Assembly (NCBI GenBank): GCA_020692565.1
Contig: JAIMKJ010000006.1
Span: 1 to 64,000, forward strand
Direction of reading: 5' to 3'
From: Thermomonas sp.
GTDB taxonomy: Bacteria; Pseudomonadota; Gammaproteobacteria; Xanthomonadales; Xanthomonadaceae
DNA: 64,000 nt
Shown piece after piece: positions 49,211 to 58,783 of the stretch (position 1 is the first letter of the stretch; every line of letters starts with the position of its first letter). The notes beneath the pieces are model-generated. The model made no database searches, had not been told where the DNA came from, and saw only the letters and a program-made list of their open reading frames with translations. Made by a program: the position numbers and the translations under genes.

Positions 49211-51087
49211 TCGACGACATTCCGCTGCCGCAGATCGACACCCTGATCAGGGTGCTGGGCCTGGGTCTGCTGCATTCCCTGTGGCAATGCGCCCTCATCG
49301 GCGCGCTGGCCTGGCTGGCGCTGCGCAGACTGCGCGATGGCTCGCCGCAGGCTCGCTATCTCGTGGCCTGCATGGCGCTGGCGGCCTGCGTGCTGTGGCC
49401 GGTCGCGGAAATCGCGAAACAGCTGTCGATGGCGGCGCACATGCCGGATCGGATCGCGACGGCGGCATCCGCGCGCGACATCGCGTCGATGCTGGCAGCC
49501 TTCGTCGGCTCCGATCGCCCGACCGACGCGATGTCGATACTCGAAGCGGGGCTGCCGTGGATCGTCGCGATCTGGGCCGCCGGGGCCTGCCTGATGCTGC
49601 TGCGACTGGCCGGCGGTCTGCGTTGGGTCCATCGCCTGCGACGCGCTGCCCGTGACTGCGAAGACCCGGCGTGGCAAACGCGCCTCGACCGGCTCGCGCA
49701 GCGGTTCGGCCTGTCCGGCGTCAGGCTCGCGATCTTCGACGATACCGGCGGCCCGCTGTCGATCGGCGTCTGGCGACCGATGGTGCTGGTGCCCGCATCG
49801 CTGTTGGCGCGCATGCCCGTGGACATGCTGGAGGCACTCCTCGCGCACGAACTGGCGCACATCCGCCGCTACGACTATCTCGCCAACCTCCTGCAACGCG
49901 CGGCGGAAGCCTTGATGTTCCACCACCCGGTGGTGTGGTGGCTGTCTCACCACATCCGTCACGAACGCGAACAGGCCGCCGACCGCCTCGCCGCAGCAGT
50001 GATCGGCGAACCGCGCCGGCTCGCGATGGCGCTGTACGCACTCGATCGCCATGCGTCCGGGCAGACCATCGCGCCCGATGCGTATTCCCCCATCCCCACA
50101 CTGGCGCAAGCCGCCCACGGAGGTCATCTGATGTCCCGCATCCAGTCCCTGCTCCGCACCGAACGCCGCAGCGCCCCCGGCGCCATCCTCATCCCCGCGG
50201 CAGGCCTCGCGCTGGCCTGTCTCGCCTGCATCGCCTACGCACAATCGACCAGACCCATCGCGCAGACAGCGGTCGCGCCCAAGGTCCCGGTGAGCGCCTC
50301 CACCGCCGCGAATGCGACGATGTCGTCCTCGGTGGCCATATCGACCTCCGACGAAACCTATGCATTCGTGCGTCGCGACAGCGACAAACTGACGATGTCG
50401 GGCAGGACCAGCGACCTCGACGACATCCGCGACGCCCGCTCGCAGGTCGAAGGCGACTTCCTGTGGTTCCGTCGCGACGGCAAGGCCTATGTGCTGCGCG
50501 ACACCGCAACCATCGAGCGCATGCGTGCGCTCTGGGCCAAAAACGCCGGCCGCGAAGCGGAAATGAAGGCATTGAGCGAACGGATGCAAGCCGAATCGCA
50601 CAAGGTCGAAGAAATCAGCCTGCGCATGGCGGCCGTGGCCTCGAAACACCATGAAACGCCGCGGATGCGCGAAGCGACCGCCAGAATGCAGGCATTGGCG
50701 GAACAGCAGGGCGCGCTGGCGCAGCAGCAGGCCGCACTCGCCGGCACGCGCTCTGCCGACCGGGCCAATGGCAACGCCGCGGCCCAGGCCGAACAGCGGA
50801 TGGAAGCGCTCGGCAAGCGGATGGAAACGCTGGGCAATGAAATGGAAGCGTTGGGGCGCGTCATCGAAACCGAAGCGGCAACGCTGGAAGCAGGCCTGGC
50901 GCCGTTGACCGCGATGGAGAACGAAATCGAGGCCGCGGTCGCACCGCTGGAAGCGCTGGGCGCGAAAATGGAAGCGCTGGGTGCCGAACAGGCGCGCGAA
51001 ATGGCGCGCATCGACGGTCAGATCCGCGCCGAGATCGACCGTGCGGTGAGCGCCGGACTGGCCAGTCCTGCCCCGACCGGCAGGTAA
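49207..51087 (+). CDS. M56 family (BlaR1-like) metallopeptidase with C-terminal coiled-coil
   Basis: LLHSLWQCALIGALAWLALRRL; zinc motif LLAHELAHIRRYDYLANLLQRAAEALMFHHPVVWWLSHHIRHEREQAADRLA; start ATG 49207. Confidence 0.92.
   Translation: MIDDIPLPQIDTLIRVLGLGLLHSLWQCALIGALAWLALRRLRDGSPQARYLVACMALAACVLWPVAEIAKQLSMAAHMPDRIATAASARDIASMLAAFVGSDRPTDAMSILEAGLPWIVAIWAAGACLMLLRLAGGLRWVHRLRRAARDCEDPAWQTRLDRLAQRFGLSGVRLAIFDDTGGPLSIGVWRPMVLVPASLLARMPVDMLEALLAHELAHIRRYDYLANLLQRAAEALMFHHPVVWWLSHHIRHEREQAADRLAAAVIGEPRRLAMALYALDRHASGQTIAPDAYSPIPTLAQAAHGGHLMSRIQSLLRTERRSAPGAILIPAAGLALACLACIAYAQSTRPIAQTAVAPKVPVSASTAANATMSSSVAISTSDETYAFVRRDSDKLTMSGRTSDLDDIRDARSQVEGDFLWFRRDGKAYVLRDTATIERMRALWAKNAGREAEMKALSERMQAESHKVEEISLRMAAVASKHHETPRMREATARMQALAEQQGALAQQQAALAGTRSADRANGNAAAQAEQRMEALGKRMETLGNEMEALGRVIETEAATLEAGLAPLTAMENEIEAAVAPLEALGAKMEALGAEQAREMARIDGQIRAEIDRAVSAGLASPAPTGR
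50791..50999 (+). repeat. Internal coding repeat (MEALG/METLG heptad-like units) in the M56 protein
   Basis: MEALGKRMETLGNEMEALGRVIE ... LEALGAKMEALGAEQAR. Confidence 0.75.
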
Positions 51088-51162
51088 GCGGCAAAGCGGA
51101 TCGGGCAAACCGCGGCGGCGGGCATGCAGCAACAACCCGCCACCGCCGTCAGACCACGATGA

Positions 51163-52587
51163 TCAGCGCAGCCACATCCTCGCGCTGCGCGCCGGCAGGC
51201 TGAAGGTGTAACTGCCGCTGTTGATGTTCACCACGCTGCCGGAACCGAGCGTATCGGTGTAATTGGCGTACCACCACAGCACGCTGTTGTTCATGTTGAC
51301 CGCGGCATTCACCGTGCTGCCGCACTTGTTGATGCCGACCACGCCGAGACTGCCCCGCCGGAAAACGATATGGCAGTTGCCGTGCGACAGCACCTGCATA
51401 TCGTTGCCCTGCACTGCGTTGTGGAAGCGGATCATGCCCTTGATGTCGTTGCGGTTGTAAGCGTTGACCCAGCGGTTGTCGCCGCTTTCGTTGTTGTCCG
51501 AATACACCATCGGCTTGCCGCCGTTGCGTCCGAAAATGTAAGCGTAGGCCAGAGTTTCGTCGGTCGGATCCATCAGCGCATAGCGGAAGCCGCTGTTGTT
51601 CGGGATGTCGTGGGTCACGGTGAAGGTCAATGCGCGCGAGCCCGCCAGCGCCTGGCCATAGGCGCCGGGATCGACCAGACCGCTCATGCTGCCACTGAAC
51701 GAAAACGCGTTGCGGATGCTGGTATGCAGAGGGAAGTCATAAGCCGCATGGTTGGTATTCTGCAGGTACGGCTGCAGGAAACGATCGTATTCGAGGCTGC
51801 CCGCGCCCGCGCCGGTGATGATCTCGCCGAATACGTACATGCCGCTCTTGATCTCGGACGTGAGCACGCCGTTGATGTGCGACATCGGCATGTGCTTCGC
51901 GGCATCGATCCGGAACCCTTTCACGCCGATCGCCTTCAGCTGGCGCAGGTATTCCTGCTGCTGCCCGATCACGTAGCTGCTGCCCTTGAGATCGGGCAGG
52001 CCGACGTCGCCGCCACCGCCGCACAGTCGCCAGTTCTGCACCTGCCAGACATCGTTGTAATCGGTGATGCAGCGCGTCTCGCCGAAATCGCCGGCGCCCA
52101 GGAAGTTCGAGCCGAGATTGCCGAACAGGCGGATGCCGCTGTAATAGCCTGTATTGCCGGCATAGGTGCTCAGCACGCTGGCGCCCGGGTAATTCAGATC
52201 GGGACGCTGCCCGGATTCGTTGGCCATGTGATTCAACAGGATGTCGGCGTAGACGTGAACGCCGCGCGCCTTCAACGCATTGACCATATTCTTGAAGGCG
52301 GTGGTGTCGCCGAGCGGATGATGGATCACGCGATAATCCTGCGGCTGATAGCGCGCCCACCACTGGCTGCCCGCCGATTTGTAGGCGGGTGCGACCAGCA
52401 CCGCTTTGTAGCCTGCGGATTGGATCGCCGCCGCGCGCGCTTCGACATCGGCGTAGCGCCAATTGAAGGCGTGCAGGATCGCATCGGCCTGGGCGGTGCC
52501 GGTCGCGGCGCCGCCGAGGATCAGGACCGAGCACAGACTCAGGACTCTTTTGCGAAGCGAAGCGATATTCCTCGAAGCGGACTGCAT
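51163..52587 (-). CDS. Secreted alpha-amylase (GH13)
   Basis: Signal peptide; ADAILHAFNWRYADVEARAAAIQSAGYKAVLVAPAYKS; GVHVYADILLNHMANES; VKGFRIDAAKHMP; start ATG 52587. Confidence 0.94.
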   Translation of the reverse strand: MQSASRNIASLRKRVLSLCSVLILGGAATGTAQADAILHAFNWRYADVEARAAAIQSAGYKAVLVAPAYKSAGSQWWARYQPQDYRVIHHPLGDTTAFKNMVNALKARGVHVYADILLNHMANESGQRPDLNYPGASVLSTYAGNTGYYSGIRLFGNLGSNFLGAGDFGETRCITDYNDVWQVQNWRLCGGGGDVGLPDLKGSSYVIGQQQEYLRQLKAIGVKGFRIDAAKHMPMSHINGVLTSEIKSGMYVFGEIITGAGAGSLEYDRFLQPYLQNTNHAAYDFPLHTSIRNAFSFSGSMSGLVDPGAYGQALAGSRALTFTVTHDIPNNSGFRYALMDPTDETLAYAYIFGRNGGKPMVYSDNNESGDNRWVNAYNRNDIKGMIRFHNAVQGNDMQVLSHGNCHIVFRRGSLGVVGINKCGSTVNAAVNMNNSVLWWYANYTDTLGSGSVVNINSGSYTFSLPARSARMWLR

Positions 52588-53008
52588 TGGATTCTCCTGA
52601 AATGGACGAAAGAGTTCCGCCTCGCGGCGAAACGGACATTCCCTGCATCCGTCGCCGCGCATGGTTCGCACGGACGGATGATGACTTCGAACGTTCGACC
52701 GGCATGCGCCGGACGCGTCGTCTCGGCATTGCGTCCGCGACTGGAATGGGATGCTAGAGGCGCATCGCAATGCAGCATGAAAGGCTGCATACGTATTCAA
52801 TTCGGAGCAAAGACGACATCCATCACGGAGAGAAAATCCAGCTCCGATGAGCGTACAAAATTTGCCGGGAAAGAGGTTTCCCGATCGCTCCAATCGACGT
52901 CCGTCTGCCGATGATCACCTGCATGCATGCGACGGATCGATGCAGGATTGCGATCGTGCGAAGCGAAAACGCGCGCAGGATCGGAAGCAGCGCCGCGGCG
53001 TCAGCGGG

Positions 53009-53173
53009 TCATTCGTCGCGGGGCGTTGCGGCACGTCCGCGCGGCGTGCCCTTGCGGCAGGCGTCCGAGCAATAGCGCACCTGCGGCCAGTCGCGCGCCC
53101 ATTTCTTCCGCCATGCGAACTCGCGTGCGCATACCGGGCACACTTTCTTCGGCAGATCGCGCTTGTCGGTCAT
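53009..53173 (-). CDS. DUF2256-like small Cys-rich protein (54 aa)
   Basis: Reverse strand reads [54 protein letters not shown]; absent from the ORF track (too short). Confidence 0.88.
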   Translation of the reverse strand: MTDKRDLPKKVCPVCAREFAWRKKWARDWPQVRYCSDACRKGTPRGRAATPRDE

Positions 53174-53212
53174 CGCGATGTCGGATGCGGAGCCCGCGAC
53201 GCCAAGCTGCGC

Positions 53213-53551
53213 TCACGCCTTGCGCAGGAAGCAGGTCTTGAGCACCAGTCCCTTGATCTTGTCGGAATGGCCTTCGATATGTTCGGCATCGCCATCGACC
53301 AGACGGATGTGCTTGATCACGGTGCCCTGCTTGAGCGGGATCGACGAGCCCTTCACTTTCAGATCCTTGATCACCACCACCGTGTCGCCGTCCGCGAGCA
53401 GGTTGCCGTTGCTGTCGCGCACCACCTGCACCGTATCGGCGGCTTCAGGCCCGGCCGGCCATTCGAAGCCGCAATCGGCGCAGACGAAGTTCGCACCGTC
53501 CTGATACGTATTGGTGAGCGTGCATTGCGGGCAGGACAGCGGAGCGGTCAT
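53213..53551 (-). CDS. PhnA/YjdM-family zinc ribbon protein
   Basis: MTAPLSCPQCTLTNTYQDGANFVCADCGFEWP; VRDSNGNLLADGDTVVVIKDLKVKGSSIPLKQGTVIKHIRLVDGDAEHIEG. Confidence 0.93.
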   Translation of the reverse strand: MTAPLSCPQCTLTNTYQDGANFVCADCGFEWPAGPEAADTVQVVRDSNGNLLADGDTVVVIKDLKVKGSSIPLKQGTVIKHIRLVDGDAEHIEGHSDKIKGLVLKTCFLRKA

Positions 53552-53720
53552 CGGAACACCTTGATCGACAGGACGCACGGCAGAGTGCGGACCGGCATTG
53601 TCGGAGGGCGCCGCTGCGGTGGCAAGCACGACGGCCGGAAACCATGACTTCCGAGGCTTTCGCAGCGCGGATTCGTACCCTAGCCTGCATCGTAGACAGC
53701 CCTACGACGGATCGCTCCGC

Positions 53721-54803
53721 ATGACTCGCATCGCCTGTTGCCTGCTCGCGCTGCTGCTGCAGGTTTCGCATCCGACCATGGCGCGAGAGCCGGATGCCTT
53801 CGAGCGTATCTCGCCGGAGGCCGCCGGCTATTCCAGCCAGCGACTGGAAGAATTGCGCGGATTCCTGCGCGCATCGGGCTCTGACAGCCTGCTGCTGGTG
53901 CATGGCGGCAGGGTGTTCTTCGAATACGGCGACATCCGCAAGAAGCTGCTGCTGCACTCGATGCGAAAACCGCTGTTGAACGCGCTCTACGGCATCTACG
54001 AATCGCGCGGAGCGATCGCGCTGGACAGCACGCTGGCCGAGTTCGGCATCGACGACATCGCGCCATCGCTGACGGAGGACGAAAAGACGGCGACGCTCGC
54101 CGACGTACTGAAGTCGCGATCCGGCGTCTATCACCCGGCCGCTGCCGAATCCGAAGGGATGGCGCAAAGCCGCCCTGCGCGCGGCAGTCATGCGCCCGGT
54201 ACGCATTACTACTACAACAATTGGGATTTCAACGTCGCCGGATCCATCCTGCAGCGCGCCATCGGACGTCGTCTCTACGATGCCTTCGACGACGAAATCG
54301 CCAGACCGCTCGGCATGCTCGATTACCGGAACCGCATCGTCATACCCGACGCCGATGGCGGAACCGTCGACCCCGATGCCGACGGTTATTATCAGTACGA
54401 ACCCGAGCGCTCGCGCTTTCCGGCCTATCATTTCCGCATGAGCGCGCACGATCTCGCCCTGTTCGGACAACTCTATCTAAACCGTGGCCAATGGCGCGGC
54501 AAGCAGATCGTGCCGGCGGATTGGATCGCGCGCAGCACCACCGCTTATTCGGACGTGCAGCCGGAATACGGCATCGCCTACGGCATGCTCTGGGATGTGC
54601 TGGTGTCCGATCGGGCGGACGAAAAGCCGTCTTTCTATCACACCGGCATCGGCATCCACATGCTGGGCGTGTATCCGAAGCACAAACTGGTCATGGTGCA
54701 CCGGGTCGACACCGAACATGCCCATCGCTTCAACGATGGCGATCTGTACCGGGTCATCCGCATGATCCACGCGGCACGTCTTCCGGCGGCTGACACGCGC
54801 TGA
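53721..54803 (+). CDS. Secreted serine hydrolase (class C beta-lactamase-like fold)
   Basis: Signal peptide MTRIACCLLALLLQVSHPTMA; SxxK motif in HSMRKPLLNALYG; YxN-like YYYNNWDFNVAGSIL. Confidence 0.9.
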   Translation: MTRIACCLLALLLQVSHPTMAREPDAFERISPEAAGYSSQRLEELRGFLRASGSDSLLLVHGGRVFFEYGDIRKKLLLHSMRKPLLNALYGIYESRGAIALDSTLAEFGIDDIAPSLTEDEKTATLADVLKSRSGVYHPAAAESEGMAQSRPARGSHAPGTHYYYNNWDFNVAGSILQRAIGRRLYDAFDDEIARPLGMLDYRNRIVIPDADGGTVDPDADGYYQYEPERSRFPAYHFRMSAHDLALFGQLYLNRGQWRGKQIVPADWIARSTTAYSDVQPEYGIAYGMLWDVLVSDRADEKPSFYHTGIGIHMLGVYPKHKLVMVHRVDTEHAHRFNDGDLYRVIRMIHAARLPAADTR

Positions 54804-54812
54804 ATCGCAGCT

Positions 54813-55616
54813 TCATTCCAGCGCAGGCCAACCACTGGCATCGAGGGTTTCGCGATAGCCGTGCCAGGCGGCATACGCCAGCCAAGGCATCAGGATGCCC
54901 AGCCCGAGCAGCGCGGTGGCGAAACCGATCGCGGTCATCGCCACGATGATCATCGCCCAGAGCAGCATCACGCGTTTATTGCGCAGGACGGCGTTCACGC
55001 TGGACACCGCGGCGGTGATCATGTCCACGTCGCGATCGGCGATCATCGGCAGCGAGAACGCCGCCACCGCGAAAGTCAGCGCCGCGAAGATCGAGCCGAC
55101 CGCCGAGCCGATGGCGAGGAATTCCCACAGCGCGTTCGCATTGCTTTCGTCGATCGGGAAGAAGGCGCCGATCATCATGCCCGCGCGCGACCACAGCAAC
55201 ACGATCACGCCCTGCGCAAGCGCGAACACACCGGCCTGACCGACCACGCGACGCACCAGCACGAACGAATCCGCGAGCGTTGGCGTGCGCCCGCGTTCGA
55301 GCGCACGGCTGACGCAATACAGGCCGACGCAGATCAGCGGCGCGACGAACACGAAACCCGACAGCAGCGTAGCCAGCAGCGCGAACCGGCCGAGCGTCCA
55401 CGCCAACAGCGAAATCCCCGCGCTGACCAGCACGATGACCGCGCCGAAGATCAGCGACAGTCGCGGCGCGGCGCGGACGTCCCGCCAGCCCGCACGCAGC
55501 CAACGCAGCGGCGCGCGCGCGTCCAGGGTCGCGCAGGGAACGACGAAAGGCCGGACTTCTTCCGGCGAAGGATCAGGAGTGGAATCGGATTGCCTGGAAT
55601 CGGATTGCGATGACAT
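54813..55616 (-). CDS. DUF2189-like integral membrane protein
   Basis: LRWLRAGWRDVRAAPRLSLIFGAVIVLVSAGISLLAW; several TM helices; C-terminal PWLAYAAWHGYRETLD. Confidence 0.82.
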   Translation of the reverse strand: MSSQSDSRQSDSTPDPSPEEVRPFVVPCATLDARAPLRWLRAGWRDVRAAPRLSLIFGAVIVLVSAGISLLAWTLGRFALLATLLSGFVFVAPLICVGLYCVSRALERGRTPTLADSFVLVRRVVGQAGVFALAQGVIVLLWSRAGMMIGAFFPIDESNANALWEFLAIGSAVGSIFAALTFAVAAFSLPMIADRDVDMITAAVSSVNAVLRNKRVMLLWAMIIVAMTAIGFATALLGLGILMPWLAYAAWHGYRETLDASGWPALE

Positions 55617-55760
55617 CCGGCCTCCCATGCGGCCTGCGCGACGGATTCACCGGGCCAGCATACTCCGCCGTGTCCGCTGCGCAGAACGCGGTGCGGACTG
55701 CGGACAACGGCATCGCCTCCGTGGCAGGATCGCAGCACTACCCGCCGCAGCGAGGCCTCG

Positions 55761-56798
55761 ATGACCGCCGACCCCAGCCCCATCGATACGCAAGCATTGG
55801 CCGGGCATGCCTACGCCGCTTACGACACCGGCGACCTGGCCGAAGCGCGCATCCGCTTCGAAGCGACGCTGGCTGCGGCACCGGATGATCCCGCCCACCA
55901 CTACATGCTTGGGCTGATCTGCAAGTATCTGCTCGACTGGCCCGCCTCGCTGCACCACAATCTGCGCGCACTGGCGCTGCACGCCCAAGCCGGCGAAGAC
56001 GACGGCGAAGCGCCGCGCTGGAACGCCGCCATCGCCGCAACCGCGCTGGGCGACTGGGCCGAGGCGCGACGACAGTGGGCCGGCTGCGGAATCGATATTC
56101 CCGGCGAGGACGGCCCGATCGACACGAATTTCGGGGTCGCGAGCCTGCGGCTCGAAGCCTGGGGACAAGCCGAAACGGTGTTCGCGCGGCGCATCGATCC
56201 GGTCCGCGCGCAAATCATCAATGTGCCCCTGTCCGACAGCGGCTATCGTTACGGCGACATCGTGCTTCATGATGGCGCCTCCACCGGGCAACGCCGCTTC
56301 CACCAGAGCATGGTGCCGGTATTGAACGCATTGCAGCGGATGCAAACCTCCGAGTACCCGACTTTCGCCGTGTTCGTGCAGTGTCCACAGCGCACGGATC
56401 TCGACGCATTGATCGAAGCGCGCGTGCCCGGCATCGCCTTCGCGGAGGACTGGACCGACAGCATCGTGCATGACTGCCTGCGCTGCAGTCATGGCGCGCC
56501 ACACCGTCACGACAACGACGACGACCAGACCCATCAGCGCAATGGGCAAACCGATACCGAAGACCGCAGCCGATGGCGAACGGAACGCAACATCGGCATC
56601 GCCGCGCAGAGCCGGCATTCGGTGATGCGCCTGATCGACCGCTGGAAAACCCGTGGCCGCGGGCGTCGACTCGATGCGGTGGACAGCCGCGATGCGATGC
56701 CGACCGCACCACCGGTTCGCGGCGAACAATGGTGGCTGTCGCCCGAAGACCGGAGCACGGACGCTGCCGGAAGCGCAACCGGGGACAGCGCCGACTGA
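55761..56798 (+). CDS. TPR-containing hypothetical protein with His/Asp-rich segment
   Basis: AYDTGDLAEARIRFEATLAAAPDDPAHHYMLGLICKYLLDWPASLHHNLRAL; CLRCSHGAPHRHDNDDDQTHQ. Confidence 0.75.
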   Translation: MTADPSPIDTQALAGHAYAAYDTGDLAEARIRFEATLAAAPDDPAHHYMLGLICKYLLDWPASLHHNLRALALHAQAGEDDGEAPRWNAAIAATALGDWAEARRQWAGCGIDIPGEDGPIDTNFGVASLRLEAWGQAETVFARRIDPVRAQIINVPLSDSGYRYGDIVLHDGASTGQRRFHQSMVPVLNALQRMQTSEYPTFAVFVQCPQRTDLDALIEARVPGIAFAEDWTDSIVHDCLRCSHGAPHRHDNDDDQTHQRNGQTDTEDRSRWRTERNIGIAAQSRHSVMRLIDRWKTRGRGRRLDAVDSRDAMPTAPPVRGEQWWLSPEDRSTDAAGSATGDSAD

Positions 56799-56896
56799 AG
56801 CCCGCCGATGTTGCAGCGCAGCTTGCCCCATCGGCCAATGTCGTCGCGACGGGGCGTGTGGCCCACTGCAGGCCTTCGCCACAGGAGGTGCCGTCG

Positions 56897-58750
56897 ATGT
56901 CCGTCATCGCAAGACTCATCCGTCCGCTTTTGCGCATGCGCCGATGCTCTTCACGCATGCGACCGCTGCGCTACGCGTCCGTCGCCATCGCGCTGCTCGC
57001 AGCGTCGATCGCGGCGCCCGCCTTCGCACAGACCGAAATCACCGGATTCGGCAGCAACCCCGGCAATCTGCGCATGTTCAAGTACGTGCCCAGCGCATTG
57101 CCCGCGAACGCGCCGCTGGTGGTCGCGCTGCACGGATGTTCGCAGAGCGCCGCAAGCTACGACGCGGAAACCGGCTGGCAGTTGTTCGCGAACCGTTTCC
57201 GCTTCGCCCTGCTGCTGCCGCAGCAGCAGAGCGCGAACAACTCCAGTACGTGTTTCAACTGGTTCGAGACCATCGACACCACCCGCGGCCAGGGCGAAAC
57301 GCTGTCGATCAAACAGATGGTCGATCGCATGATCGCCGATCACGGCATCGCGCCTTCCCGCGTCTACGTCACCGGGCTTTCGGCCGGCGGCGCAATGACC
57401 TCGACCCTGCTCGCCGCGTATCCGGATGTCTTCGCCGGCGGCGCCATCGTCGCGGGCATCCCGCATCGCTGCGCCACCAGCCAGAGCGCGGCTTTCAGCT
57501 GCATGAATCCGGGCAGCAACCTGACGCCGGCGCAGTGGGGCGACAAGGTGCGCGCGTCCTCGACCTGGACCGGGCCGTGGCCGATCGTCTCGATCTGGCA
57601 CGGCGACGCCGACTACGTCGTGCGCCCGATGAACCTGATCGAGAGCATGGAGCAGTGGACCAACGTCCACGGCATCGATCAGACCCCGGACGTCAGCGAC
57701 ACCGTGGGCGGTTTTCCGCACAAGGTCTACAAAACCGCATCGGGACAGGCGCGGGTCGAAACGTACACCATCACCGGCATGGGCCACGGCACGCCGGTGG
57801 ACCCCGGCGCCGGCGAGACCCAGTGCGGGACCGCCGGTGCGTACATCCTCGACGTGAACCTGTGTTCGAGCTACTACATCGCGCGTTTCTTCGGTCTGGA
57901 CAATCTCGATGGCATTCCGCCGACCGCGACCATCACGGCACCCGCGAACGGTACCGCAGTCACCGGCAACGTGATCGTTTCCGCGAGCGCCAGCGACAAT
58001 ATCGGCGTGGATCGGGTCGAGTTCCTGCTCGATGGCGCCCTGCTCGGCAGCGATGCCACCTCACCCTATGCCTATACCTGGAACAGCGCGACCGCCAGCA
58101 ACGGGGCGCATGCGCTGCAGGCGCGCGCGGTCGATCTCGCCGGCAATACCGGCAGCTCGACGCCGGTGAACGTGACCGTGAGCGGCGGCACCGGCGGCGG
58201 CGGCACGACGCCGGTGACCGTGAACTTCGCGAACGAAGACGCCAACGACGGTTATGTGAAAGCCGCCAGCGGCGGCAGCGCGCCCGCGGTGGGCACCCTG
58301 GAATCGAGTCTGGGCCTGGCCATCGGTCGCGGCACCGACGGCAAATTCAATCGCACGCTGCTGTCGTTCGACACATCGTCGCTCCCCGATGGCGCGACGG
58401 TGACATCGGCCACGCTCACCGTGACCTATCGCAGCGCGTCCGGCGATCCGTGGAGCAACCCGGCCGGCAACAGCCTGGTGATCGACGCGCATACCGGATG
58501 CCTCGGCGCCTGCACCATCGAAACCGGCGACTGGGCCGCGACGACGAGCAGCGATGCCATCGCACAACTGCTGCCGTTCAGCGGCGGCACCCGTACCAGC
58601 AATCTTTTTGCAGCGCCGGGGCTCGCCGCGATCAACAAAACTGGCCGCACGCAGCTGCGCCTGCGCTTCGCCAACAACCAGGCGTCGACGAATTATCTCT
58701 GGATCGACAAGGGCGCGACGGCGACGCTGACCGTGACGTACCAGCCCTGA
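56897..58750 (+). CDS. Secreted PHB-depolymerase/feruloyl-esterase-like hydrolase with Ig-like and DNRLRE/CBM-like C-terminal domains
   Basis: LVVALHGCSQSAASYDAETGWQLFANRF; VTGLSAGGAMTSTLLAAYPDVFAGGAIVAG (GLSAG); ATITAPANGTAVTGNVIVSASASDNIGVDRVEFLLDG; GGTGGGGTTPV linker. Confidence 0.92.
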   Translation: MSVIARLIRPLLRMRRCSSRMRPLRYASVAIALLAASIAAPAFAQTEITGFGSNPGNLRMFKYVPSALPANAPLVVALHGCSQSAASYDAETGWQLFANRFRFALLLPQQQSANNSSTCFNWFETIDTTRGQGETLSIKQMVDRMIADHGIAPSRVYVTGLSAGGAMTSTLLAAYPDVFAGGAIVAGIPHRCATSQSAAFSCMNPGSNLTPAQWGDKVRASSTWTGPWPIVSIWHGDADYVVRPMNLIESMEQWTNVHGIDQTPDVSDTVGGFPHKVYKTASGQARVETYTITGMGHGTPVDPGAGETQCGTAGAYILDVNLCSSYYIARFFGLDNLDGIPPTATITAPANGTAVTGNVIVSASASDNIGVDRVEFLLDGALLGSDATSPYAYTWNSATASNGAHALQARAVDLAGNTGSSTPVNVTVSGGTGGGGTTPVTVNFANEDANDGYVKAASGGSAPAVGTLESSLGLAIGRGTDGKFNRTLLSFDTSSLPDGATVTSATLTVTYRSASGDPWSNPAGNSLVIDAHTGCLGACTIETGDWAATTSSDAIAQLLPFSGGTRTSNLFAAPGLAAINKTGRTQLRLRFANNQASTNYLWIDKGATATLTVTYQP

Positions 58751-58783
58751 AGCCATGCGCTGGCGATGAGGCAGGCGGACGCC

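Noticed and set aside
56480-56798. Suspected frameshift in the 3' part of the TPR gene
   Set aside because: Frame appears to continue into a plausible C-terminus (NIGIAAQSRHSVMRLIDRW); neither other plus frame reads better.
55647-56882. 411-aa minus-strand ORF containing a hydrophobic stretch (LPIALMGLVVVVVVTVW)
   Set aside because: The hydrophobic run is the antisense of the His/Asp-rich segment (GAC/CAC codons) of the plus-strand TPR protein; the plus frame resumes conserved-looking sequence after it.
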